64,000 bases of DNA from Pseudomonadota bacterium (GTDB lineage: Bacteria > Pseudomonadota > Alphaproteobacteria > Micropepsales > Micropepsaceae). Made by a program: the position numbers and the translations under genes. The stretch covers positions 124,001 to 188,000 of the forward strand of contig JAJZDZ010000001.1 in assembly GCA_021851325.1 (NCBI GenBank), given 5' to 3'. The notes under the pieces were generated by a model. It searched no databases. It was not told where the DNA came from and saw only the letters and a program-made list of their open reading frames with translations. Shown here in pieces: positions 25,706 to 35,118 of the stretch (the first letter of the stretch is position 1; every line of letters starts with the position of its first letter).

Positions 25706-26797
25706 GTGAGTGAGAGCGATGATCGTCAGGAAAAGTTCTCCGGCACCAAAGAGGTGGCCGAGCGCTATCGTTTCGACACCCAGAGCCTCGCCAACTATCT
25801 GGCGGCGCATATCGAGGATTTCCAGACCCCTCTGGAAGTACGCCAGTTCAAGGGCGGCCAATCCAACCCCACCTATCAGCTGATCACGCCCAATCGCAAA
25901 TATGTGTTGCGGCGCAAGCCACCCGGAAAGCTTCTGCCCTCAGCGCACGCCGTCGACCGCGAGTACAAGGTCATCCGCGCCCTTCACCCCACCGGCTTTC
26001 CGGTCGCCAAGCCCTATGTCCTCTGTGAGGACGAAAGTGTAATCGGAACGGCGTTTTACGTTATGGACTGTGTGGAGGGCCGGATCTATTGGGGGCCGCT
26101 GCTGCCCGATTGCTCGCCCCGCGAACGCACCGCGATCTATGATGCCATGAATGAAACCCTGGCCCGCCTGCACCAGCTCGATTACCGCAAGCTTGGCCTC
26201 GAGGATTTTGGCAAACCCGGAAATTATATTGCTCGGCAGATTGGACGCTGGACCAAACAGTACAAGCTGTCGGAGACCGAAACCATTGTCGAAATGGACA
26301 AGCTCATCGAATGGCTGCCGGCCAACCTGCCGCCAGGCGAACGCAGCTCCATCGTCCACGGCGATTACCGCCTCGACAACATGATCCTGCACCCAACCGA
26401 GCCGAAGGTGCTCGCAGTGCTCGATTGGGAACTGTCCACCATCGGCGATCCCATGGCCGACTTCACCTATCACCTGATGCAATGGCAGATGCCGCCAGGA
26501 GGTGGCACCGCTGGAACTACGACCCTCCTGGGCAGCGATCTGAAATCATTGGGAATTCCCAGCCTTGAAGATTACACCGCCCAGTATTGTGCGCGCACCG
26601 GGCGCGACACCATTCCCAACATGGACTATTACGCCGCCTATAATTTCTTCCGTCTCGCCGGAATCCTGCAGGGCATTGTCGGACGGGTTCGCGATGGCAC
26701 GGCGGCCAATGCCAACGCGGCGCAAAGTGCCGAGGCAGTCCGCCCCCTGGCCATGAGAGCCTGGGAGTTTGCCAAACGCGCAGGGGCCATGGACTGA
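25706..26797 (+). CDS. APH-fold phosphotransferase (ACAD10/11 N-domain / LvaA-like)
   Basis: A 363-residue aminoglycoside phosphotransferase-fold kinase. The catalytic loop is HGDYRLDN starting at H218 and the metal-binding segment is DWELSTIGDPMAD from D240; FKGGQSNPTYQL forms the ATP loop. This subfamily matches the kinase part of ACAD10/ACAD11 and bacterial LvaA, which phosphorylate 4-hydroxyacyl-CoA so that a partner acyl-CoA dehydrogenase can eliminate the phosphate. A matching dehydrogenase lies at 28490-29719 on the opposite strand. GTG start at 25706 with GAGGAGA upstream. The exact substrate is inferred. Confidence 0.88.
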   Translation: MSESDDRQEKFSGTKEVAERYRFDTQSLANYLAAHIEDFQTPLEVRQFKGGQSNPTYQLITPNRKYVLRRKPPGKLLPSAHAVDREYKVIRALHPTGFPVAKPYVLCEDESVIGTAFYVMDCVEGRIYWGPLLPDCSPRERTAIYDAMNETLARLHQLDYRKLGLEDFGKPGNYIARQIGRWTKQYKLSETETIVEMDKLIEWLPANLPPGERSSIVHGDYRLDNMILHPTEPKVLAVLDWELSTIGDPMADFTYHLMQWQMPPGGGTAGTTTLLGSDLKSLGIPSLEDYTAQYCARTGRDTIPNMDYYAAYNFFRLAGILQGIVGRVRDGTAANANAAQSAEAVRPLAMRAWEFAKRAGAMD

Positions 26798-26881
26798 GCG
26801 CCGGCATCTGAAACACTTGTTTAAAACGTCTTAAGTACAATTCCTGCTGCGGCATTGGGCCAACAGCATCGGAGTAGACTT

Positions 26882-28435
26882 ATGACGGCACCAAGGGACG
26901 AGGCTGCGACGGCGCAGGCGCCGGCGCCTACCCCGCTGCTGCTCGCCCTAACCGAACGGGTTGCACGCGTCGGGTCGTGGCGCCTGGATCTTGCGAGCGG
27001 CGAGATCAGCTGGTCCGAGGGGCTTTACCACCTCTTCGGCCTCGATCCGCAGCGCATGTCCGCGCCTCCTGGCCGCTGGATCTTCGAGCATGTCGAACCT
27101 GAGGACGTCGAACGCCTGAAAGCTGAAATCAAGGGCGCGATCCGCGAACGTCGTCCGTTCAGTTGCCGCACGCGCAGCCGGGGCAAAAACGGTCACATGA
27201 CACTGTGCGAGATCCATGGCGACCTCGAATTCGACAACAGCGGCAATCCCGTCGCCCTTGTCGCGGTCTGCCGTGATGCCACCGAGAGCGTCGATAAGCA
27301 TGCGATCATGGAACGCATGCAGGAATGGTACCGCTGCCTCGCCGATCAGGCATCGGACATCATCATTCTGTACAACAGCGAAGGTGAAGTACTGTTTGCT
27401 TCCGACGCATTACAGCGACTGCTTGGCCTTGCTCCGGCAGACATTGGTGGCGGCCGCTTCGTGCAGTATGTGCACCCCGACGATCTTCACGAGGCTAACC
27501 GGCTTATCATCAATCCCGCCCCAGGTGAGACGCTGACAGCGACCTACCGCATCCGTCACAATGACGGTCACTATCTGTGGCTCGAGTCGACATCACGCGG
27601 CATCTATGCTGATGACCGTTTGCTCAATATCATCGGGGTATCCCGCGACATCACGGCGCGCAAGCGTCAGGAAACCGAAACCGCAAAAGCACGTGATGAA
27701 GCGGTGGCCGCGAACATTGCCAAATCGACGTTTCTGGCCAATATGAGTCATGAGTTGCGTACCCCTCTCAATGCCATCATAGGCTTTGCCGAGATCATGC
27801 GCCGCCAGATGTTCGGTCCGCTCGGCAGCGAACAATATGCAGACTATGCGCACCTCATTCATGAATCCGGCCAGCTCCTGCTCGAACTGATTTCGGACGT
27901 CCTTGACATGGCGAAGATCGAAGCAGGCAAACTTGAGCTCAACTTCGAGAGATTACCGCTCAGTCTCGTCATCGAGGACTGTCTGCGTCTCATTGAGGAC
28001 AGAGCGCGACAGAATGGCGTGAGCCTAAAGACCAGCCTGTCCGACGCCGTACCAGCAGTCGAAGCGGACCGTCGTGCCTTGAAGCAGATTCTGCTCAATC
28101 TGCTGTCCAATGCCGTCAAGTTCACCATGCGTGGCGGCTGCGTCACCGTGCGCACCTGCCTCAGCGATAAGGGACTGCTTTTGAGCGTCGAGGATGACGG
28201 TGTGGGCATTCCCGCCGGGGATCTGCCGCGCCTGGGTAACCCCTTTGAGCAGGCCCGCACCGATGCAACCCTGTCTGCAGGTGGCGCCGGTCTTGGCCTG
28301 GCCCTGGTTCGTGCCCTCGCCGAACGGCATGGGGGGCGGCTGCGCATCGAAAGCGAAGAAGGCCTCGGTACGACCGTCAAGGTGTGGTTGCCGCTCACCC
28401 AGTACGACCGAGATGAAAAAGAAGCGGCGGCCTGA
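26882..28435 (+). CDS. Soluble PAS-domain sensor histidine kinase
   Basis: A 517-residue histidine kinase without membrane segments. Order: PAS 1 (about 25-140), PAS 2 (about 150-265, with VSRDITARKRQ closing it), dimerisation domain with the phospho-acceptor H290 in MSHELRTPLNAIIGFAEIM, and a catalytic ATPase domain with the N-box LLNLLSNAVKFT, DDGVGIP and GAGLGLALVRALAERHGG. It lacks a receiver domain, and no response regulator gene is adjacent. ATG at 26882 with GGAG upstream. It sits between the phosphotransferase and the acyl-CoA dehydrogenase genes. The gene ends in a 12-bp hairpin. Confidence 0.93.
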   Translation: MTAPRDEAATAQAPAPTPLLLALTERVARVGSWRLDLASGEISWSEGLYHLFGLDPQRMSAPPGRWIFEHVEPEDVERLKAEIKGAIRERRPFSCRTRSRGKNGHMTLCEIHGDLEFDNSGNPVALVAVCRDATESVDKHAIMERMQEWYRCLADQASDIIILYNSEGEVLFASDALQRLLGLAPADIGGGRFVQYVHPDDLHEANRLIINPAPGETLTATYRIRHNDGHYLWLESTSRGIYADDRLLNIIGVSRDITARKRQETETAKARDEAVAANIAKSTFLANMSHELRTPLNAIIGFAEIMRRQMFGPLGSEQYADYAHLIHESGQLLLELISDVLDMAKIEAGKLELNFERLPLSLVIEDCLRLIEDRARQNGVSLKTSLSDAVPAVEADRRALKQILLNLLSNAVKFTMRGGCVTVRTCLSDKGLLLSVEDDGVGIPAGDLPRLGNPFEQARTDATLSAGGAGLGLALVRALAERHGGRLRIESEEGLGTTVKVWLPLTQYDRDEKEAAA

Positions 28436-28448
28436 ACCGCCGCTTCTT
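28419..28448. terminator. Perfect hairpin with the stop codon in its loop
   Basis: A 12-bp perfect stem (28419-28430 with 28437-28448) encloses the loop CCTGAA, which holds the TGA stop of the kinase gene. The left arm encodes the last alanines of the kinase. It lies 41 bp before the end of the convergent acyl-CoA dehydrogenase gene, so it may serve both transcripts. Confidence 0.7.
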
Positions 28449-28489
28449 CCCTCACCAGTCAAGCTTTGGGGCCGGATTTGGGGCCCCTG

Positions 28490-29719
28490 TCAGCTGGCCG
28501 CCCTGTTCATGTGTTTGCCGAATTCGAGACGGGCAATGGTCCGGCAATGAACCTCATCCGGTCCGTCCGCGATGCGCAAGGTACGCTGGTGTGCATACAT
28601 GGTTGCCAAACCGGAATCGGTGGTAACCCCCGCTCCGCCCCATGCCTGGATCGCATCATCAATGATCTTGAGCGCCATGCGCGGCGCCGCCACCTTGATT
28701 TCGGCGATTTCAGTACGCGCCACCTTGTTGCCAACCTTGTCCATCATGTCGGCGGCCTTCAGCGTCAGAAGCCGGCACATGTCAATATTGATGCGGGCTT
28801 CTGCAACACGCTGTTCCCAGACCGAATGTTCGGAAATCCGCTTGCCGAAGGCGACGCGTGACATCAAGCGCTTGCACATCAGTTCCAGTGCCCGCTCAGC
28901 CACGCCAATTGTGCGCATGCAATGGTGAATACGTCCCGGGCCAAGGCGGCCTTGGGCGATTTCAAAACCGCGTCCCTCGCCGAGGAGCATGTTTTCCACT
29001 GGAACCTTGACGTTCTCGAACACCACTTCGCCATGGCCGTGCGGTGCATCGTCATGGCCAAACACCGGCAACATCCGTTTGATGCTGACGCCAGGGGTGT
29101 CGAGGGGTACGAGAATTTGCGACTGCTGGCTGTGGCGGTCCGCCTCAGGATCCGTCTTGCCCATCACGATCAGGATCTTGCAGCGGGGATCACCGACACC
29201 CGACGACCACCATTTGCGTCCATTGAGGACATAATGATCGCCGTTGCGTTCGATGCGGGTCGCGATATTGGTAGCATCAGAGGAGGCGACGGCCGGCTCG
29301 GTCATGCAAAAGGCCGAGCGGATTTCTCCGGCAAGCAGAGGCTTCAGCCACCTTTCCTGCTGTGCGGGCGTGCCATAACGCTCCAGCACTTCCATGTTAC
29401 CGGTGTCTGGGGCCGAGCAATTGAACACTTCAGAGGCAAAGCCCACGCGGCCCATCATTTCGGACAAAGGCGCGTATTCAAGATTGGTCAAGCCGGCCCC
29501 ATGTTCGCTCTCATTGAGGAACAGGTTCCACAGCCCCTGCGCCTTGGCCTTCTGCTTGAGCTCTTCGACCACCGGTATCACAATCCAGGGATTGCCCTTC
29601 TTGCGGGCCTCGGCCATCTGGGCCGAATAGGTGGCCTCGGCCGGGTAGATGAAGCGGTCCATGAAGTCGCCAACCCGGCGCATCCATTCCTTTTGCCGAG
29701 GCGAATAGTCAAAATCCAT
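28490..29719 (-). CDS. Acyl-CoA dehydrogenase (ACAD10/11 / LvaC-like)
   Basis: A 409-residue FAD-dependent acyl-CoA dehydrogenase. It shows [15 protein letters not shown] (flavin/substrate binding), [18 protein letters not shown], the long-chain type helix segment [19 protein letters not shown], and [21 protein letters not shown] at the end. This matches the dehydrogenase part of ACAD11 and LvaC, used with an APH-fold kinase to turn 4-hydroxyacyl-CoA into enoyl-CoA. ATG at 29719 with AAGGAGG upstream. Its proposed partner is at 25706-26797. Confidence 0.92.
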   Translation of the reverse strand: MDFDYSPRQKEWMRRVGDFMDRFIYPAEATYSAQMAEARKKGNPWIVIPVVEELKQKAKAQGLWNLFLNESEHGAGLTNLEYAPLSEMMGRVGFASEVFNCSAPDTGNMEVLERYGTPAQQERWLKPLLAGEIRSAFCMTEPAVASSDATNIATRIERNGDHYVLNGRKWWSSGVGDPRCKILIVMGKTDPEADRHSQQSQILVPLDTPGVSIKRMLPVFGHDDAPHGHGEVVFENVKVPVENMLLGEGRGFEIAQGRLGPGRIHHCMRTIGVAERALELMCKRLMSRVAFGKRISEHSVWEQRVAEARINIDMCRLLTLKAADMMDKVGNKVARTEIAEIKVAAPRMALKIIDDAIQAWGGAGVTTDSGLATMYAHQRTLRIADGPDEVHCRTIARLEFGKHMNRAAS

Positions 29720-29846
29720 AGCGTCCTCCTTGGGGGCTGTCCCCTGTTGAAAAATAGCGATGGCAAAGTCTAACGCCCTTTAAGCGGTCCAGACCAGCCC
29801 TCAGCGTCATTGACTTGAGCCCTGAGGCGCGGCAAGCAGCGTCGCC

Positions 29847-30467
29847 ATGCTTCTCTGGTCCGGATTCGCGCTGCTGCTAGGCGGCCTTCTCAGCTTTACG
29901 GTCGATCGGCGGTTGGTGCATTTTTTCCACGCCATCGTGGACCGGCGGGTGGAAATTGCGGTCTGGCGTACCACCGACTGGGCCAAGGGCGCCCACTGGC
30001 TTGGCCTGTCGATCCTCGCCTTTGCCGTGTCCTGGGCCGGAATGCGGCTTTTTGGCCCAAGCGAGATCCTGCGGGACATGCGCCTCAGCTCGCTTGCCTT
30101 CCTGATCAGCCTGGGGAGCGGCAGCATTATCCTGCATACGCTCAAGACCCTGCTGGGACGGCGGCGACCGCGGGACGAGCTGGAACTGGGACTTTACGGG
30201 TTTCGGCCCCTTCACCTCGATTTCAAGAACGATTCATTTCCCTCCGGTCACGCCCTAACTATTTTCTGCGCGGCGGTCATTCTTTCGGCCACGATACCCG
30301 CACTGACACCCATCTGGTTTGCCATTGCCCTCTATCTGGCCATGACCCGGGCGCTGCTCAACGCCCATTTTCTGAGCGACGTGTTCATCGGCTCGGCGAT
30401 CGGACTTTTGACCGCCCGGCAGATTATAATCTGGCTGTTCCCCAGCTTGACGCAGCCCTGGTTCTGA
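29847..30467 (+). CDS. PAP2 family membrane phosphatase
   Basis: A 206-residue membrane protein with about five or six helices and all three phosphatidic-acid-phosphatase motifs: KTLLGRRRPR, FPSGHALT and TRALLNAHFLSDV. Such enzymes dephosphorylate phosphatidate, undecaprenyl diphosphate or lipid A. The substrate is not determinable here. ATG at 29847. Convergent with the symporter gene across 184 bp. Confidence 0.92.
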   Translation: MLLWSGFALLLGGLLSFTVDRRLVHFFHAIVDRRVEIAVWRTTDWAKGAHWLGLSILAFAVSWAGMRLFGPSEILRDMRLSSLAFLISLGSGSIILHTLKTLLGRRRPRDELELGLYGFRPLHLDFKNDSFPSGHALTIFCAAVILSATIPALTPIWFAIALYLAMTRALLNAHFLSDVFIGSAIGLLTARQIIIWLFPSLTQPWF

Positions 30468-30651
30468 AGCGCCCGGCGTTGCGGGAAGGACTGGGTGCCG
30501 TGCTGCGGGCGCGGTTCGCGCCCGCCCCAGACGAGCCAGCGAGATCAACCTCGATCTATGTGGCGTTACGGAACCAGGTCGCGAGGACCGCGATGCGGCC
30601 TTGCCCCTGGTTGTGAAGGAGCTTACGCACACGATCATGCTGTCGCGTGCT

Positions 30652-32061
30652 TTATCTTGACTCAGGCGGTTCTTCCGACCTGGCGCCGTCATGCCCTGCC
30701 TGACGGAGACGTTGCTGTTCCACCCTCGAGCGGGTAACGCGCTGGCTCGCCTCATCGAGGGGATAACCGGCCAGCTGCCACAGATTGGCAAAGGACAGGA
30801 CAACCGGACACAGGATGAAGAAGATCCGCATATGTTCGATTGCAAGCGGTGAATTATGCAATTTGGGATCGAACCCCAGCCAGGCCAAAATGGCAAAACT
30901 GATGCCTACCGCCCAGCCGAGCCCGAACTTGTTGGTCAGCGCCAGGAGTGAATACATCACGCCAGCACGCTCGGCCCCGTGATGGGCGGTATCGAGATCC
31001 GCCACATCGGCCATCATCGCCCTGAGCAAAAAAGTGGGAGCGCCATAGTTTGCGCCGCTGAGCACAATGATGGCCAGAGCGGGCAAAAGACGCCCGGCTG
31101 GCACCAGAAGATAAAGCGGCACGGTAACGAAGGTGTAGGCAAAGGACAGCCGCAAGGTGCGATCCTTGCCGATGCGCCGGGCGAGCCACATCCAGGCGGG
31201 AATGAACACGATACCGCTAACGAAATAGGCGAGTAGCAGCGTACCGGCCCAGACGCGCAGACGCAGGGCAAAATCGGCAAAGTAGAAAAACATGGCCCCG
31301 AGTGCACCGGCTGAGGTCGAGACCAGAAGATCTGCAAGAATAACCCGACGCAGCGCGCCATCGAACAGCAAAAACCTGAGGGTCTTGAGGAGCGGGGCAT
31401 GGGTCTTCAGCAGCACAGGCGGCTCCGGTACCACGCCAACCACAAGGAAAATCGCCGGTACCAGGAAGACAAGGGCAAAACATGCCATGGCCAGAACCTG
31501 GGTTGCCAACGGATAGCCGCCAGCATGCTCCAGCAGTGCCGGAATGATGAGCACGCCCACCATGCCCAGAATGATCGTGACCTGCGCCCAGCCATAGATG
31601 CGACTGCGTTCATGATAGTCGCTGGAAAGCTCCGCACCCCAGGACAGATGGGGAATGGTGACCATCGACCAGCCGAGATACATCAGGAACAGCCACAGGC
31701 TGAGATGAAGCGGACTGACTGGACCGCCCGGTACAAACACCATCCAGATACCGAGCGCCAGTATCGGCGTACCCAGCAAAACCATCGGCCGCCGTCGGCC
31801 GAAGGGGGTATGAAGGCGGTCACTGATGTAGCCCATGAGGGGATCGACAAAGACATCGGCGATGCGGCAGAGGCTGAAGACAAGACCCGTCGTAGCAAGG
31901 CTGAGACCCATCTGGCGGCTGGCATAGAACCGCGGCAGATGCACGACGATCGGCAATCCCAGCGCCGCCAGTGGCAGATTTGGCAGCACATAGGAGAAAA
32001 TCCGGAACGCTGACAGACGATGCGCAGTTTCGGCTTTTGGGGGCGGTGCGGGTTGCTCCAT
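30652..32061 (-). CDS. MFS transporter, glycoside-pentoside-hexuronide (GPH) family
   Basis: A 469-residue inner-membrane symporter with about 12 helices. The loop after helix 2 reads DPLMGYISDRLHTPFGRRRP, the hallmark of the GPH (MelB-like) family of cation-coupled sugar symporters. The substrate is unknown. In-frame upstream starts at 32103 and 32142 exist, but the sequence they add lies within the end of the GST gene, so I take the ATG at 32061, just after the GST stop. Confidence 0.9.
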   Translation of the reverse strand: MEQPAPPPKAETAHRLSAFRIFSYVLPNLPLAALGLPIVVHLPRFYASRQMGLSLATTGLVFSLCRIADVFVDPLMGYISDRLHTPFGRRRPMVLLGTPILALGIWMVFVPGGPVSPLHLSLWLFLMYLGWSMVTIPHLSWGAELSSDYHERSRIYGWAQVTIILGMVGVLIIPALLEHAGGYPLATQVLAMACFALVFLVPAIFLVVGVVPEPPVLLKTHAPLLKTLRFLLFDGALRRVILADLLVSTSAGALGAMFFYFADFALRLRVWAGTLLLAYFVSGIVFIPAWMWLARRIGKDRTLRLSFAYTFVTVPLYLLVPAGRLLPALAIIVLSGANYGAPTFLLRAMMADVADLDTAHHGAERAGVMYSLLALTNKFGLGWAVGISFAILAWLGFDPKLHNSPLAIEHMRIFFILCPVVLSFANLWQLAGYPLDEASQRVTRSRVEQQRLRQAGHDGARSEEPPESR

Positions 32062-32068
32062 GAATGGC

Positions 32069-32740
32069 TCACTGCGTCGCGCGGAAGCGTGCAATGAGCC
32101 CATTTTCCTCCGCAAGGAGGGCCGCAAAGGATGGACGCGCATGGATGCGGGTCACATAGGCAGCGAGCCGGGGCCAGCGCTCCTTGGAAGGAACTTCGCC
32201 GGCATGCAGGAAATTGACAAACATTGAACCGACGGTGATGTCCGCAATCGAAAAGCGCCCATCGACAAGGAATTCATGAGTCCCGATCTCGCGCTCAAGA
32301 TAATCGAACAGGGGAGGAATTCTCTGCGTCAGGGTTTTGGTACAGACGGATTCATCCGGCTCCTGTCGTAACATGCGCTTGACGATGCGTTCGAAGAACA
32401 AGCCTCGACCAATGGTTTCGGCCACTGCACTGTCTGCGTATTCCTCAAACCAGAGCGCTCTGGCTCTTGCAAAGGCTGTTTTGGGATAAAGAGCGGGCTC
32501 GGGATATTTGTGTTCGAGATAGTCGCAGATCACGCTGGAATCCGGCAGGGTGTTGGGCTCGGGCTGATCGGTATCGCGTAATACCGGAATGCGCTTGAGC
32601 GGACTGATCGCCAGAAATTCGGGCTGCGGGGCGAAAGGATTGACCGGGTCGAGCCTGTAATCGATTCCCTTTTCGATCAGAACCACGCGCACCTTGCGCA
32701 CAAAAGGGGAGACATTGCCTCCATAAACGATCAGGCTCAT
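32069..32740 (-). CDS. Glutathione S-transferase family protein
   Basis: A 223-residue cytosolic GST. The thioredoxin-fold N-domain begins YGGNVSPFVRKVRVVLIEKG with the catalytic Ser region, contains the cis-Pro in RIPVL and the gamma-glutamyl-binding DSSVICDYLE; the helical C-domain has FSIADITVGS. Conjugates or isomerises substrates using glutathione. ATG at 32740. It diverges across 130 bp from a DsbA-fold isomerase gene that also uses glutathione. Confidence 0.93.
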   Translation of the reverse strand: MSLIVYGGNVSPFVRKVRVVLIEKGIDYRLDPVNPFAPQPEFLAISPLKRIPVLRDTDQPEPNTLPDSSVICDYLEHKYPEPALYPKTAFARARALWFEEYADSAVAETIGRGLFFERIVKRMLRQEPDESVCTKTLTQRIPPLFDYLEREIGTHEFLVDGRFSIADITVGSMFVNFLHAGEVPSKERWPRLAAYVTRIHARPSFAALLAEENGLIARFRATQ

Positions 32741-32870
32741 GCACAGACTTCCTTTCTGTCAGCGTGATTGACAGCGTGTCAGTTCCATCGCACAGGATCA
32801 AGCATGTGGTGCCCGAGCAGGGCCCGGCATCCGGCCGCGCCATCGGGATCATGAACTCTGAGAGGCAAGC

Positions 32871-33521
32871 GTGACGCTCCAAGTTGATGTGTTCTGGTCA
32901 TTCCGCAGTCCCTATTCCTATCTGGCGACGCCCCGGTTGGTTGAACTGACACGCCGCTATGATCTTGTGATCAACGCCCGCCCCGTCTACCCGCTCGCAG
33001 TGCGTCAGGCACAGTTTTTTGACCATGTGCACCCGCAATGGATACCCTATCTGCTGCGCGACACCGCCCGCATCGCCCAGATGCAGGGCCTGGCTTACCG
33101 CTGGCCCAGTCCTGACCCGGTGAAGATCGATCCGGCCACACGTCATGGAACGCCGGATCAACCCCATATTCACTGGCTGACGCGTCTTGGCTGTGCCGCC
33201 CAAGAGGCCGGCAGTGGCCTTGCCTTCCTTGATGAAGTCAGCCGCGTCATCTGGGGCGGGACCAAGAACTGGCACGAGGGCGATCACATCGCCCTGGCGA
33301 CAGCCCGCGCCGGTCTTGATTTTGGCACGTTGCGTGCCAAAATAGAAGGGGAGCCGCAGAAATACGAAGCCATCATCCAGGACAATCAGCGGGCCCACGA
33401 AGCGGCTGGACACTGGGGGGTTCCGACCATGGTATTCGAGGACGAACCATTTTTCGGACAGGACCGCATCGACGTCCTTGAGTGGCGGCTAAAGCAAAGC
33501 GGGCTGCAGTTAAGAAAGTAG
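32871..33521 (+). CDS. 2-hydroxychromene-2-carboxylate isomerase-like protein (DsbA fold)
   Basis: A 216-residue kappa-class GST-like/DsbA-fold protein. The active serine region is FWSFRSPYSYLA near the N-terminus and the C-terminal signature is GHWGVPTMVF with FFGQDRI. Characterised relatives isomerise 2-hydroxychromene-2-carboxylate in naphthalene degradation using glutathione, but most genomic relatives have unknown substrates. GTG start at 32871, with GAGAGG about 6-11 bases upstream. No other aromatic degradation genes are near, so the name is by family only. Confidence 0.88.
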   Translation: MTLQVDVFWSFRSPYSYLATPRLVELTRRYDLVINARPVYPLAVRQAQFFDHVHPQWIPYLLRDTARIAQMQGLAYRWPSPDPVKIDPATRHGTPDQPHIHWLTRLGCAAQEAGSGLAFLDEVSRVIWGGTKNWHEGDHIALATARAGLDFGTLRAKIEGEPQKYEAIIQDNQRAHEAAGHWGVPTMVFEDEPFFGQDRIDVLEWRLKQSGLQLRK

Positions 33522-33524
33522 CGC

Positions 33525-34607
33525 ATGGCCAATGCCATACTTGCAGTTGGCTTGGGAGGCATCGGCCTTCTGATCATCGCCATGGTGGCTCTGCGCAAGG
33601 CCTCAGCCGGGCTTTATCTCTTCAGGCGTCTTGCCACGCGGCGGATGGGCCGGCAGCGGCCACGTCTTGCCAGCAGCAATGAGCTCGTGGTCCTGCTTTG
33701 TGGCACCGGCTCCCCCCTTCCTGATCCCGATCGCGCCGGACCAAGTGCCCTGGTCGCAGCCGGTGACAGGTTTTTTGTGATCGATGCCGGCATCGCCAGC
33801 GTGCGCAATCTGTTGTTGTGGCGGGTCTCTCTTGACCAGCTGGGTGGAATTCTCGTCACCCATTTCCATTCTGACCACATTGCCGAGCTCGGCGAACTCA
33901 ATCTGCAGAGCTGGGTCGCAGGTCGCGGCGTTCCACTCAAAGTCTATGGTCCACCAGGAATCGAGCGGGTCATCACCGGCTTCAACCAGGCCTATGCCCA
34001 TGATACGGCCTATCGCATCCTTCACCACGGAAAGGACCTGCTTCATTCCCATGTTGCCGGGCTGGAGGCGATCACGGTGACGATGCCGGCTGCTGACCAC
34101 ACCGCAGTCGTGTTCGAGGCTGACGGCCTGAAAATTACCGCCATCCGGGTACATCACGATCCCGCCAAGCCCGCCTATGGCTATCGTTTCGACTACAGGG
34201 GGCGCAGCGTCGTGATCTCAGGAGATACCGCCGCCGATCAGAACCTGGCCAGAGCCGCCACGGGAACTGACGTTCTGGTGCACGATGCCCTCAACCCGCA
34301 GATGATCAAGGCACTGGAAGAAGCCATGACGGCGAGCGGCAACCTGCGTGCGGCCAAAATCATGCGTGATATTCCAAGCTATCATGCCAGCCCCATTGAA
34401 GCGGCTCAAATCGCCAATTCGACCGGGGCGCGCCTTCTGGTCTTGACCCATATGCTCCCAATGCTGCCCAACGGTGCCGCCAGGCGCCTGTTTCTGAGTG
34501 GTGTCAGAGCCATACGACCGGACGGCGTCATGCTGGGTTGCGACGGCCATCTCTTCCGACTGCCGGCAGAGAGTACCGTCATCCACACAACGCGGTTACG
34601 AGCCTAG
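33525..34607 (+). CDS. Membrane-anchored metallo-beta-lactamase-fold hydrolase
   Basis: A 360-residue MBL-fold protein with an N-terminal membrane helix (about 2-22). The zinc motif is HFHSDH beginning at H113, later ligands include the Asp in VVISGDTAADQN and the His in LVLTHMLP. The fold and GTGSPLP opening resemble ribonuclease Z and arylsulfatase-type hydrolases. The substrate is unknown. ATG three bases after the isomerase stop, so they are one transcript. The stop overlaps the convergent tadA stop. Confidence 0.9.
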   Translation: MANAILAVGLGGIGLLIIAMVALRKASAGLYLFRRLATRRMGRQRPRLASSNELVVLLCGTGSPLPDPDRAGPSALVAAGDRFFVIDAGIASVRNLLLWRVSLDQLGGILVTHFHSDHIAELGELNLQSWVAGRGVPLKVYGPPGIERVITGFNQAYAHDTAYRILHHGKDLLHSHVAGLEAITVTMPAADHTAVVFEADGLKITAIRVHHDPAKPAYGYRFDYRGRSVVISGDTAADQNLARAATGTDVLVHDALNPQMIKALEEAMTASGNLRAAKIMRDIPSYHASPIEAAQIANSTGARLLVLTHMLPMLPNGAARRLFLSGVRAIRPDGVMLGCDGHLFRLPAESTVIHTTRLRA

Positions 34608-35059
34608 TTGCGCCGCGCGCGAAAGAACTCCCTGAGCAACCCGCCCGCAATCTCGGCATGGGCCTGCATATGCTCTAGCTGCGGCCGATGATGGCAGGTT
34701 GTCTGCGTGAAGTACCTGGGGCCATTTAGTACAGCACCACCCTTCGGATCTTCGGCAGCAAAAACAAGACGTGCGATACGTGCCAGGCTGATCGCTCCCG
34801 CACACATGGCGCAGGGTTCAAGAGTAACATAAAGCGTGGTGCCCAGGAGCCGCTCATTACCCAGTTTCCTGGCCGCTGCACGCAACGCCAGAACTTCGGC
34901 ATGGGCGGTTGGATCCCGCAGCTGAAGAATGCCATTACCGGCCCGAGCTAGCAGGGCACCTCGGGCATCGGTCAATACCGCACCCACCGGTACTTCCCCC
35001 CGCCCTGCTGCCTGCCGGGCCTCCTCCAGGGCCACCATCATGGCCGCTTCGTCCGTCAT
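34604..35059 (-). CDS. tadA: tRNA-specific adenosine deaminase TadA
   Basis: Deaminates A34 to inosine in tRNA-Arg(ACG). The 151-residue zinc deaminase has H53 and E55 in HAEV and C83/C86 in PCAMC, the full zinc and proton-shuttle set. Length and the C-terminal EFFRARR are typical. ATG at 35059; divergent from the pseudouridine synthase gene across 59 bp. Confidence 0.95.
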   Translation of the reverse strand: MTDEAAMMVALEEARQAAGRGEVPVGAVLTDARGALLARAGNGILQLRDPTAHAEVLALRAAARKLGNERLLGTTLYVTLEPCAMCAGAISLARIARLVFAAEDPKGGAVLNGPRYFTQTTCHHRPQLEHMQAHAEIAGGLLREFFRARRN

Positions 35060-35118
35060 AACCCTTGCCTGCCTTGCCTCAGAGCTTTACGCGATAATCC
35101 GTTCCGCCAACGCGAGCA

